Below are positions 7,522 through 15,182 of a DNA stretch of 64,000 nucleotides, in pieces. Position numbers and translations under genes: made by a program. How positions within the stretch are numbered: the first letter of the stretch is position 1; each line of letters starts with the position of its first letter. The notes under the pieces are model-generated. The model saw only the letters and a list, made by a program, of their open reading frames with translations, searched no databases and was not told where the DNA came from. The DNA comes from Kitasatospora sp. MAA19 (GTDB lineage Bacteria > Actinomycetota > Actinomycetes > Streptomycetales > Streptomycetaceae): NCBI RefSeq assembly GCF_029894125.1, contig NZ_JARXYZ010000007.1, positions 230,453 to 294,452 on the forward strand, given 5' to 3'.

Positions 7522-9012
7522 ATGAGAGTTCCTCGGATCAGCCGGACCCGGTTCGCGGCGGTGGGCCTCGTGCTCGCCACCGCCGGCGCCCTCGCGCTGC
7601 CGGCCGGCACCGCCGTCGCGGCCGCCCCCTCGGCGGGCTCGACGACCGGTCCGCTGCTCAGCTACGTCGTCAACACCAAGGCCAACCACGGTCAGGTGCA
7701 GAAGGTCGAGAAGGCGATCACCGCCCTGGGCGGCTCGGTGGTGTACTCGTACGAGCAGATCGGCGTCGTCATCGCCCGCTCGAACGACACCGCGTTCGCC
7801 GCGAAGCTGCGCCAGACCAAGGGCGTCGACTCCGTCGGTGCCAGCCGCACCAAGGGCATCACCGCCGCCGACCAGACGAAGGCCGACGTCGCGCCCGCGC
7901 CCGCCGCCGCCCCCGCGGACGGTCAGGAGCCGTACGAGGCCAACCAGTGGGACATGCGCCAGATCGGTGTCGACAAGGCGCACAAGCTCTCGCTCGGCAG
8001 CCGCAACGTCACCGTCGGTGTGCTGGACTCCGGCATCGACGCGACGCACGAGGACCTGGCGGCCAACGTGGACGCCTCGCAGTCGGTCTCCTGCATCGAC
8101 GGCGGCAAGCCGAACACCGACTGGAAGTCCTGGCAGCCCACCACCAGCGACCACGGCACCCACGTGGCCGGCACGATCGGCGCCGCCAAGAACGGCAAGG
8201 GCGTCGTCGGCATCGCCCCGAACGTGAAGCTGGCCGCGGTCAAGGTCGTCGACGACGGCGGGTTCATCTACCCCGAGTACGCGATCTGCGGCTTCGTGTG
8301 GGCCGGTGAGCACGGCTTCAAGGTGACCAACAACAGCTACTACGTCGACCCGTGGATGTTCAACTGCCCGAACGACAAGGACCAGGCCGCGATCACCGCC
8401 GCCGTCCGCAAGGCGGTGTCGTTCTCGCAGCGCAAGGGCGTCCTCAACGTCGCCGCGGCGGGCAACGAGAACATCGACCTGGCGCACAAGACCACTGACG
8501 TCTCCAGCCCGGACGACACCACCCCCGGCACCCGCCCGGTCACCAACGACTGCCTGTCGCTGCCGACCGAGCTGCCCGGCGTCGTCGCCGTCTCCGCGGT
8601 CGGCGTCAAGGGCGAGAAGTCGTACTACTCCAGCTACGGCAAGGGCGTCGTGACCGTCGCCGCGCCGGGTGGCGACGCCCGCTACCAGATCCCGGACACC
8701 CCGGACAAGAACGGCCGGATCCTGTCCACCATCCCGGGCAACAAGTACGGCTACATGCAGGGCACCTCGATGGCCACCCCGCACGTCACCGGCGTGGTCG
8801 CCCTGCTCGCCAGCACCTTCCCGTGGGCCAGCCCGGACGAGCTGACCGAGCTGCTCACCAACCAGGCCGAGTCGCACCCGTGCCCGACCGGCGAGTACAA
8901 CCCGGGCGGCACCGGGCAGTACAAGGCCACCTGCGAGGGCGGCGCGGACGACAACGGCTTCTACGGCGCCGGCATCATCAACGCCGAGAAGGCGGTCCAG
9001 TGGTGGCGCTGA
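7522..9012 (+). CDS. Secreted subtilisin-like serine protease (S8 family)
   Basis: 496 residues. A Sec signal peptide (MRVPRISRTRF, hydrophobic core, AVA|AAP cleavage near residue 33) is followed by an I9-type propeptide (about 47-115) and a subtilase domain with the full triad: D169 in VLDSGID, H211 in DHGTHVAGT, S416 in GTSMATPHV. A paired-cysteine, Gly-rich C-terminal segment follows. The product is expected to be exported as a zymogen and autoprocessed. GGGAGG lies about 10 nt before the ATG. The gene stands alone between terminators at 7298 and 9045. Confidence 0.95.
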   Translation: MRVPRISRTRFAAVGLVLATAGALALPAGTAVAAAPSAGSTTGPLLSYVVNTKANHGQVQKVEKAITALGGSVVYSYEQIGVVIARSNDTAFAAKLRQTKGVDSVGASRTKGITAADQTKADVAPAPAAAPADGQEPYEANQWDMRQIGVDKAHKLSLGSRNVTVGVLDSGIDATHEDLAANVDASQSVSCIDGGKPNTDWKSWQPTTSDHGTHVAGTIGAAKNGKGVVGIAPNVKLAAVKVVDDGGFIYPEYAICGFVWAGEHGFKVTNNSYYVDPWMFNCPNDKDQAAITAAVRKAVSFSQRKGVLNVAAAGNENIDLAHKTTDVSSPDDTTPGTRPVTNDCLSLPTELPGVVAVSAVGVKGEKSYYSSYGKGVVTVAAPGGDARYQIPDTPDKNGRILSTIPGNKYGYMQGTSMATPHVTGVVALLASTFPWASPDELTELLTNQAESHPCPTGEYNPGGTGQYKATCEGGADDNGFYGAGIINAEKAVQWWR

Positions 9013-9044
9013 CGCGCTGACCACGGCGACACCTGAACACTGAG

Positions 9045-9076
9045 CCGGGGAGCGGGCCTTGGGGTCCGCTCCCCGG
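9045..9076. terminator. Bidirectional terminator between protease and HipA-like gene
   Basis: 11-bp stem ccggggagcgg/ccgctccccgg around a 10-nt loop, followed by TCGTTTCC. It sits between two convergent stop codons and can serve both. Confidence 0.75.
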
Positions 9077-9102
9077 TCGTTTCCCGGGGTCGGGCCCGGC
9101 GC

Positions 9103-10005
9103 TCACTCGACGTGGCGGTCCCAGACCGTCTCCACCGAGGGCTTGCCGTGCAGGTCCGGGACCTCCTGGAGCCAGGCGGGCCGGCCTGCCCGCATCCGGG
9201 CCTCCCGGCGCCGTTCGGCCTCGCGCAGCTGCTCGGGGGTGGCGAAGCCGTCCGGGAGCCACTGCCCGGAGAGCACCACGCGGGCGGCCAGGTGGGTGAC
9301 GTAGGCGTGCCGGACGGCGTCCACCGAGTCGAAGCCGGGCTCGTCCGCCAGCCACGCGTCCGGGACGAGCGCCAGCACCTCCTCCAGCAGGCCGACGGTG
9401 ACCAGCGGTCCGAGCTCCTCGTCGGCCAGCCGGACGTCCGGGGCCGAGCCGCCGAGGGCGTGCGCGCTGAGGTCGTACCGCTTGCCGACCGCCGCCTCGG
9501 CGGTGGCCCAGCGGTGGTGGAAGATCAGCGCGGCGCCGTTGTCGATCAGCCAGAGCCGCCCGTGCCAGACCACCAGGTTGGGGTTGTGGACGGTGCGGTC
9601 GACGTTGCCGGTGAGCGCGTCCAGCCAGACCACCCGGCCGGCCTCGGCGGAGTCCACCGGGATCAGCCCGGGCCGGAAGTCCCGCGCGCCGGGCAGCAGG
9701 TCCATCCCGAGGTTGAGCCCGTCGCTGGCCTTCAGCATGTCCTGGATCTCGGCGTCCGGTTCGTCCGCGGCGACCGCCGGATCGAAGTCCACCAGCCGCA
9801 GTTCCGGGACGCGCAGGCCGAGCCGCCGGGCCAGCTCGCCGACGATCACCTCGGCGACCAGTGCCTTGCGGCCCTGCGCGGCGCCGGTGAACTTGACCAC
9901 GTACGTTCCCAGGTCGTCGGTCTCCACCACGCCGGGGACGGAGCCACCGGAGCGCAGCGGGTCGACGTAGCGCACTGCTGTCACCAGATCGAGCACATCG
10001 GCCAC
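9103..10005 (-). CDS. HipA-like kinase-fold protein
   Basis: 300 residues from a GTG preceded by GGAGGG. The sequence has the stand-alone HipA-like arrangement: an N-terminal nucleotide-binding lobe (YVVKFTGAAQGRKALVAEVIVGELARRLGL, with a candidate ATP-binding Lys) and later LDALTGNVDRTVHNPNLVVWHGRLWLIDNGAALIFHH, resembling the catalytic loop (N-x-D) and metal-binding ID motif of HipA kinases. No HipB-type antitoxin gene is adjacent, so it need not be a toxin. It is divergent from the SRPBCC gene, 129 bp away. Substrate unknown. Confidence 0.75.
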   Translation of the reverse strand: MADVLDLVTAVRYVDPLRSGGSVPGVVETDDLGTYVVKFTGAAQGRKALVAEVIVGELARRLGLRVPELRLVDFDPAVAADEPDAEIQDMLKASDGLNLGMDLLPGARDFRPGLIPVDSAEAGRVVWLDALTGNVDRTVHNPNLVVWHGRLWLIDNGAALIFHHRWATAEAAVGKRYDLSAHALGGSAPDVRLADEELGPLVTVGLLEEVLALVPDAWLADEPGFDSVDAVRHAYVTHLAARVVLSGQWLPDGFATPEQLREAERRREARMRAGRPAWLQEVPDLHGKPSVETVWDRHVE

Positions 10006-10134
10006 CCTATCCCTCCGTTCCCTCCGCCCCGGCGGGCCGTCCGGCCGGCTGCGAGCCCCGGAGGGTTGTGGCTCCGGCGCTGTGATTGGCTTGCCGGTGA
10101 GACCGGAAGACCACCAGACGAGGAGAGCAAGGTC

Positions 10135-10575
10135 ATGGGACAGGTGCAGGCCACCACCGAGCGGGACTACGACGCCGCCCCCGAGCGGGTCTACGAGGCG
10201 CTCGCCGACTACCAGGTGACCCGCCCGAAGCTGCTGCCCGCGCAGTACAGCGAGTACGAGGTCCGGGTCGGCGGCACCGGCGCCGGCACCCAGGTGCACT
10301 GGAAGCTGCAGGCCACCGAGAAGCGCGTGCGGGACTGCCTGTTCACCGTCTCGGCGCCCAAGCCCGACCAGCTGGTGGAGAAGGACGCCAACTCCAGCAT
10401 GGTGATCACCTGGACCGTCTCGGCGGCCGGTGAGGGCCGGTCGAAGGTCACCGTCTCGGCCACCTGGCAGGGCGCGAGCGGCATCGGCGGCTTCTTCGAG
10501 CGCACCTTCGCCCCGAAGGGCCTGAACCGGATCCACGACCAGGTGCTGGCGAACCTGGCCGCCGAGGTCCGCTGA
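10135..10575 (+). CDS. SRPBCC-fold (START/polyketide cyclase-like) protein
   Basis: 146 residues. N-terminal ATTERDYDAAPERVYEALADY and the C-terminal helix FFERTFAPKGLNRIHDQVLANLAAEV are typical of the SRPBCC helix-grip fold, which binds small hydrophobic ligands. GAGGAGAG is 8 nt before the ATG. It is monocistronic with a hairpin after it (10597-10627). No catalytic function can be assigned; similar proteins are annotated only by fold. Confidence 0.8.
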   Translation: MGQVQATTERDYDAAPERVYEALADYQVTRPKLLPAQYSEYEVRVGGTGAGTQVHWKLQATEKRVRDCLFTVSAPKPDQLVEKDANSSMVITWTVSAAGEGRSKVTVSATWQGASGIGGFFERTFAPKGLNRIHDQVLANLAAEVR

Positions 10576-10596
10576 CCTCCTCCGGGACCCGTCGAG

Positions 10597-10627
10597 GCCC
10601 GCCGGGATCCGTGGAGATCCGGCGGGC
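10597..10627 (+). terminator. Terminator-like hairpin
   Basis: A 12-13-bp stem (gcccgccgggatc against gatccggcgggc, one bulge) directly after the SRPBCC stop codon, 5-nt loop. Confidence 0.6.
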
Positions 10628-10776
10628 CCCGCATTTCCCCCCGGTAATTCGCCCGGGAATTCGAGCAGCCCGTCCACCCATGCGAGCGGAAAGCCGTACG
10701 GGTGGACGGCCCGCCACCTCCGGGTGACGGGGGCCGCCCGGCATGGGGGAGCCACCCTAGGCTCGCCGCCGTGCAT

Positions 10777-11931
10777 ATGACGATCCTTCACATTTCACAG
10801 CCGGTGGACGGCGGAGTCGCCCGCGTCGTCGTCGATCTGGTCCGGGGGCAGCGCGAGGCGGGCCACCGGGTGCTGGTGGCCTGTCCGCGCGGTGGCCGGC
10901 TGGCCGAGGAGGCCACCGCCGTGGGCGCACTGGTCCAGGACTGGCCCGCCGAGCGCTCGCCCGGCGCGGGCACCGTCACCGAGGCCTGGCGGCTGCGCCG
11001 GATCGTCCGGGCGGCCGCGCCCGACGTGGTCCACCTGCACAGCGCCAAGGCCGGGCTGGCCGGCCGGCTGGCCGTGCGCGGCGCGGTGCCGACCGTCTTC
11101 CAGCCGCACGCCTGGTCCTTCGCCGCCGTCGAGGGCCCGCTGGCCGCCGCCACCTTGCACTGGGAGCGCTTCGCCAGCCGCTGGGCGCACCGCCTGCTCT
11201 GCGTCAGCGTCCAGGAGCGGGCCGACGGCGTGGCCGCCGGGGTGAGCGCGGACTGGGCGGTGGTGCCCAACGGCGTGGACGTCCGCCACTACGCGCCCGC
11301 CGACCGCCGGGCCGCCCGGATCGCGCTGGGTCTGGACCTGCACGCCCCGCTCGCGGTCTGTGTGGGCCGACTGTGCCGGCAGAAGGGCCAGGACGTGCTG
11401 CTCGCGGCCTGGCCGGAGGTGCTGCGGACGGTGCCGCAGGCCCGGCTGGCGCTGATCGGCGGCGGGCCGGAGGAGCGGCGGGTGGCGGACCTGGTCCGGG
11501 AGTCGGCCGAGCCGTCCCGGGTCCGGCTGGTCGGGGACGTGCCGGACCCACGCCCGTGGCTGGCGGCGGCCGACCTGGTGGTGCTGCCCTCCCGCTGGGA
11601 GGGCATGGCGCTGGCCCCGCTGGAGGCGATGGCGGCGGCCCGCCCGGTGCTGCTGACCGACGTGCCGGGCGCCCGGGAGTGCCTGCCCCAGGCCGAGCGG
11701 GGGCAGGCGGTCGTGCCGCCCGAGGACGCGGCCGCGCTCGCCACCCGAATGGCGGAAGCGCTGTCCGATCCGATCGAGTGCGAGCGGCGCGGTGCACGAC
11801 TGCGTGATCACGTGGTCGCCCGGCATGACGTCCGCACGGTGGTCGAACAGGTGGACGCGCTGTACCGCCATCTGCTCGGCGCCGGACCGGCGGCCGGACG
11901 GCGCCGGGCCCGTGTCCCAGAGCGGATCTGA
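10777..11931 (+). CDS. GT4-family glycosyltransferase
   Basis: 384 residues starting ILHISQPVDGGVARVV, the usual first beta strand of GT4 (GT-B fold) enzymes. The C-terminal half has VCVGRLCRQKGQDVL and the nucleotide-sugar-binding E-x7-E (SRWEGMALAPLEAM). It would transfer a hexose from a nucleotide sugar at the cytoplasmic face. An in-frame GTG at 10771 has TAGGCT 7 nt upstream, so a leaderless start two codons earlier is possible; the ATG is preferred because family members begin at this strand. It opens the polysaccharide gene cluster but is separated from the sugar transferase by about 410 bp. Confidence 0.88.
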   Translation: MTILHISQPVDGGVARVVVDLVRGQREAGHRVLVACPRGGRLAEEATAVGALVQDWPAERSPGAGTVTEAWRLRRIVRAAAPDVVHLHSAKAGLAGRLAVRGAVPTVFQPHAWSFAAVEGPLAAATLHWERFASRWAHRLLCVSVQERADGVAAGVSADWAVVPNGVDVRHYAPADRRAARIALGLDLHAPLAVCVGRLCRQKGQDVLLAAWPEVLRTVPQARLALIGGGPEERRVADLVRESAEPSRVRLVGDVPDPRPWLAAADLVVLPSRWEGMALAPLEAMAAARPVLLTDVPGARECLPQAERGQAVVPPEDAAALATRMAEALSDPIECERRGARLRDHVVARHDVRTVVEQVDALYRHLLGAGPAAGRRRARVPERI

Positions 11932-12339
11932 TCGTTTCACATGCCGTGAATGCCCGCCGATCCGGCGCTGTCGTATTCGCACCCTCAACCGGATGAGGAA
12001 GAGGCGTAAAATCCGAAATACCTATTAATGGGCGGCTGGAATGAAATGGCAAGTCACCTTCCAGCCCGTGTGTCCCGGTTCTGTATTGTCGGATTTTGCC
12101 TGCTTCGTTTTCAATTCACACCGGAAATTCGCGGCTGAGCCCTTCGCGACCGGATCCTTCGCGACCGGATCCGTCGTGACCGAGTCCTTCGCGGCCGGGC
12201 CCTGCGCGAGAGAACCGAGAGCCGCCAGCGGCAGCAGGTGCTGTCAGGACCGCGCCCACCGGGCCGGGACGGCCGCTCCGCGCCAACCGGTGCCGGGGCG
12301 CCGTCACCCCGGGCACACAGCAGGGGAGTTCGTGCGCTG
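11932..12339. other. 408-bp leader region of the polysaccharide operon
   Basis: AT-richer first half with a TAAAAT hexamer at 12007-12012, a GGCTGGAA/TTCCAGCC inverted repeat (12034-12041 and 12059-12066), then a 15-bp tandem repeat (12141-12200). A 99-codon frame (12041-12340) runs across it but lacks a ribosome site and has a composition unlike its neighbours, so it is not called. A long structured leader is the simplest reading. Confidence 0.5.
12141..12200. repeat. 15-bp tandem repeat, four units
   Basis: Two identical units (CCTTCGCGACCGGAT) are followed by two degenerate ones (starting at 12171 and 12186), exact period 15. It lies in the leader of the polysaccharide operon 140-200 bp before the sugar transferase start. 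Confidence 0.75.
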
Positions 12340-13863
12340 ATGACCATTGACCACGACAGCGTGCCGCGATCCGGTCGCCCCCTGTCCGGCCCGCGGCGGC
12401 CCGGCACCGGGCTGCTCGACCGACCGGCCGGATCCGCCCAGACCCGGGCGGTGCCAGCGCCCCGCCGGCCCCCCCGGGCGGTCCGCTCCCGAATCGCGCT
12501 GCCGCTCGCACTGGTCCAGGTCGACGCGATCGCACTCTGCACCGCCACCGGCCTCGCCAACCGGGCCGTCGACCCGACCGTCCCGCTCACGCCGCTGCTC
12601 GGCGTCGCCGCCGTCCTGCCCGTGCTGCTCGCCCTCAACCTGACCGGCGGCCTCTACCGCACCCGGCTCACCCTGTCCGTCCTGGACGAACTGCCCGCGC
12701 TGGCCGTCCGGGCCGTGGTCGCCACCACCTTCGCCGTCACCCTGGCCGGCTGCCTGGAGGGCCGCTGGCCCGACTGCGGCCCGGCCACCCCGGCCCGGCT
12801 CACCATCCTGCTCGGCGTCCAGCTGCTGATCGCCGCCCTGGGCCGCGTCGTGCTCTACCACCTGGTCCGGCGGATCCGCCGCAGCCGCCCCAGCCCCGTC
12901 CTGGTGCTCGGCGCCGGGCGGCTCGGCCGCCGGGTCGCCGCCGCCCTCAGCGAGCGCGGCGAGTACGGGATGCGCCCGGTGGGCTTCCTCGACGCCGACC
13001 CGCCGCTGCTCGCCGGCGACACCGACCTGCCCGTCCTCGGCGGCCGCGAGGTGCTGGAGCGCGAGGTCCGCAGGCGCCGGATCCACCACGTGGTCGCCAC
13101 CGCCGGCGCCGCCGACGAGGCCGAGACCGCCGCGGCCCTGCGCGACGCCGTCCGGCTCGGCTGCCAGGTCTGGCTGGTGCCCGCGCTGCGCGAGTACGGC
13201 TCGCTGCCCACCAGCCGGGTGACCGGCGGCGACCACCTGTGGGGCTTCCCCTGCCTGCGGGTCGGCCGCCCGGCGATGCGCCGTCCCGGCTGGGTCGCCA
13301 AGCGCGCCCTGGACGTCACCGCCGCCGGGCTCGGCCTGCTGCTGCTCGCCCCCGTCCTGGTGCTCTGCGCGCTGGCCGTCCGCTTCGACACCGGCCCCGG
13401 CGTGCTCTTCCGCCAGCAGCGCACCGGGCTGGACGGCCGGATCTTCACCGTCCTCAAGTTCCGCACCCTGCGCCCGAGCAACGAGCACGAGTCGGCGACC
13501 CGCTGGAACATCTCCCAGGACCACCGGATGGGCGCCGTCGGCCGACTGCTGCGCCGCAGCTCGCTGGACGAGCTGCCGCAGCTGTGGAACATCCTGCGCG
13601 GCGACATGAGCCTGGTCGGCCCGCGCCCCGAACGCCCCTACTTCGTCATGCGGTTCGGCCAGGCCCACCCCGAGTACGCCGACCGCCACCGCGTCCCGGT
13701 GGGCCTCACCGGCCTCGCCCAGGTCAACGGCCTGCGCGGGGACACCTCGATCGAGGACCGGGCCCGGTTCGACAACCGCTACATCGAGAGCTGGAGCTTC
13801 TGGCAGGACGTCAAGATCCTGTGCCGCACCGCGGCCCTGATGCTCCACCCGGACGGGAGCTGA
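12340..13863 (+). CDS. Polyprenyl-phosphate sugar-1-phosphate transferase (WbaP/WcaJ-type)
   Basis: 507 residues. A hydrophobic N-terminal half (about four helices, 60-170) and a CoA-binding-like Rossmann segment (VLVLGAGRLGRRVAAAL) are followed by a C-terminal bacterial sugar transferase domain: KRALDVTAAG, a membrane hairpin, FRQQRTGLDGRIFTVLKFRT, SLDELPQLWNILRGDMSLVGPRPERP. Such polyisoprenyl-phosphate phosphoglycosyl transferases start glycan repeat-unit assembly on undecaprenyl phosphate at the inner membrane face. GGGAG precedes the ATG. It heads the run of tightly spaced genes up to 18916, so it probably defines the operon start. The sugar is not predictable with confidence. Confidence 0.92.
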   Translation: MTIDHDSVPRSGRPLSGPRRPGTGLLDRPAGSAQTRAVPAPRRPPRAVRSRIALPLALVQVDAIALCTATGLANRAVDPTVPLTPLLGVAAVLPVLLALNLTGGLYRTRLTLSVLDELPALAVRAVVATTFAVTLAGCLEGRWPDCGPATPARLTILLGVQLLIAALGRVVLYHLVRRIRRSRPSPVLVLGAGRLGRRVAAALSERGEYGMRPVGFLDADPPLLAGDTDLPVLGGREVLEREVRRRRIHHVVATAGAADEAETAAALRDAVRLGCQVWLVPALREYGSLPTSRVTGGDHLWGFPCLRVGRPAMRRPGWVAKRALDVTAAGLGLLLLAPVLVLCALAVRFDTGPGVLFRQQRTGLDGRIFTVLKFRTLRPSNEHESATRWNISQDHRMGAVGRLLRRSSLDELPQLWNILRGDMSLVGPRPERPYFVMRFGQAHPEYADRHRVPVGLTGLAQVNGLRGDTSIEDRARFDNRYIESWSFWQDVKILCRTAALMLHPDGS

Positions 13864-13868
13864 CCCGC

Positions 13869-15182
13869 GTGGCCCTCACCCTCCCCGCCTTCCCGCGGCC
13901 GGCCTTACGGAAGGCGGGTGCGGTCCTGGCCGACCGGACCAGCCTGCTCGCCGCCGCGACCGTCCTGCTGGTCTGCGTGCCCACCGGCGAGAAGGACGTC
14001 ACCGCCGCCGTCCACGTCACCGCCGCCGACGTGGCCTCGCTGGCCCTGGTCGCCGTCACCGCGCTCAACCTGCTGCGCGGGCGGCTGCCCGCCGTCAGCC
14101 GCGCCACCTGCGTGCTGTTCGGCGGGATCGTGGTCGCGGCCGCCGTCGCCACCGTCGGCTCGATCGACCCGGCCACCAGTCTGACCGGCTTCGTCCGGCT
14201 CACCCAGGTCTTCGTCCTGGTGCCGGCCGGGGTGCTCTGCTCGCTGCGCGACCGCGTCGACCAGCGGCTGGTCCTCGGCTCCTTCGTGCTCGCCGCACTG
14301 ATCCAGGGCCTGGTCGGTGCGAACCAGTACCTCACCCGGACCGGCGCCTCCTACGCCGGCCAGCCGATCCGGGCCGTCGGCACCTTCGGCGCCCTCGACA
14401 TCATGGCGATGTCCACGGTCGTCAGCTACGGGCTGCTCGCCGCCCTGGCCCTGGCCCTGGCCGAGCGCCGCCCCGGCGGCGACGCCCGGCTGCGTCGCGC
14501 GATGTTCGCCTCCGCCGCCTTCCTGGCCTTCCCGCTGGCCGTCTCGTTCAGCCGCGGCAGCTGGATCGCCACCGGCGCCGCCGCCATCGTGCTGCTGCTG
14601 CGCGCCGACGCCCGGCTCGCCGTCCGCGGCGCCGTCCTCGGCCTGGCCGCCGCGGTCGTCCTGGTCGGCGGCCTCGGCCTCGGCGCCTCCGGTGTCACCG
14701 AGCGGTTCAGCTCGATCGGCTCCGTCTCCGCCGCCCCCGACCAGTCCGTCTCCGACCGCTACGACCTGTGGGCCACCGCCGGGCGGATCTGGCAGGACCA
14801 CCCCGTCCACGGCGCGGGCCCCAAGGCCTTCCAGCAACTGCGCGACAGCCACGCCCCGTTGCGGCTCTCCTCCGGCAGCGACGCCGCCGACTCCACCATC
14901 GGCTTCCAGCGCGAACCTCTGCTCTCCCCGCACAACATGTACTTCCTGGTGCTCAGCGAGCAGGGACTGATCGGCATCGTCGCCTACGCCGCGCTCTTCC
15001 TCGGCCTGCTGCTCGGCTGCCTGCGCCACTCCCGGGGTTCGGCCCTGGCCGCGCTGGCCCTGCTCACCTGGGTGCTGATCGACTTCCTGTACGCGGACAT
15101 CGGCGGCACCACCACCGTGCTGACCTCCGTCGTCCTCGGCCTCGCCGCCCGGGCCTGCGTTGCGGAGGCCGACCCGCGATGA
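13869..15182 (+). CDS. O-antigen polymerase/ligase-like membrane protein (Wzy-type)
   Basis: 437 residues, GTG start with GGAG 10 nt upstream and only 5 bp after the sugar transferase stop. About ten to twelve hydrophobic segments, with the Wzy_C hallmark loop: FSRGSWIATGAAAIVLLL, then an extracytoplasmic loop containing SDRYDLWATAGRIWQDHPVHGAG and HNMYFLVLSEQGLIGIVAYAALF. The arginine and histidine of these motifs are typical of WaaL/Wzy glycan ligases and polymerases. It should polymerise or transfer the lipid-linked units outside the membrane. It overlaps the flippase start by 4 bp (ATGA). Confidence 0.87.
   Translation: MALTLPAFPRPALRKAGAVLADRTSLLAAATVLLVCVPTGEKDVTAAVHVTAADVASLALVAVTALNLLRGRLPAVSRATCVLFGGIVVAAAVATVGSIDPATSLTGFVRLTQVFVLVPAGVLCSLRDRVDQRLVLGSFVLAALIQGLVGANQYLTRTGASYAGQPIRAVGTFGALDIMAMSTVVSYGLLAALALALAERRPGGDARLRRAMFASAAFLAFPLAVSFSRGSWIATGAAAIVLLLRADARLAVRGAVLGLAAAVVLVGGLGLGASGVTERFSSIGSVSAAPDQSVSDRYDLWATAGRIWQDHPVHGAGPKAFQQLRDSHAPLRLSSGSDAADSTIGFQREPLLSPHNMYFLVLSEQGLIGIVAYAALFLGLLLGCLRHSRGSALAALALLTWVLIDFLYADIGGTTTVLTSVVLGLAARACVAEADPR

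Noticed and set aside
9103..10005. HipBA toxin-antitoxin system
   Set aside because: No HipB-like or other small antitoxin gene lies next to the HipA-like gene.
12041..12340. 99-codon frame in the polysaccharide operon leader containing pentapeptide-like repeats
   Set aside because: No Shine-Dalgarno, atypical composition, Cys/Arg/Ser-rich translation with no fold; better read as an untranslated leader with a 15-bp repeat.
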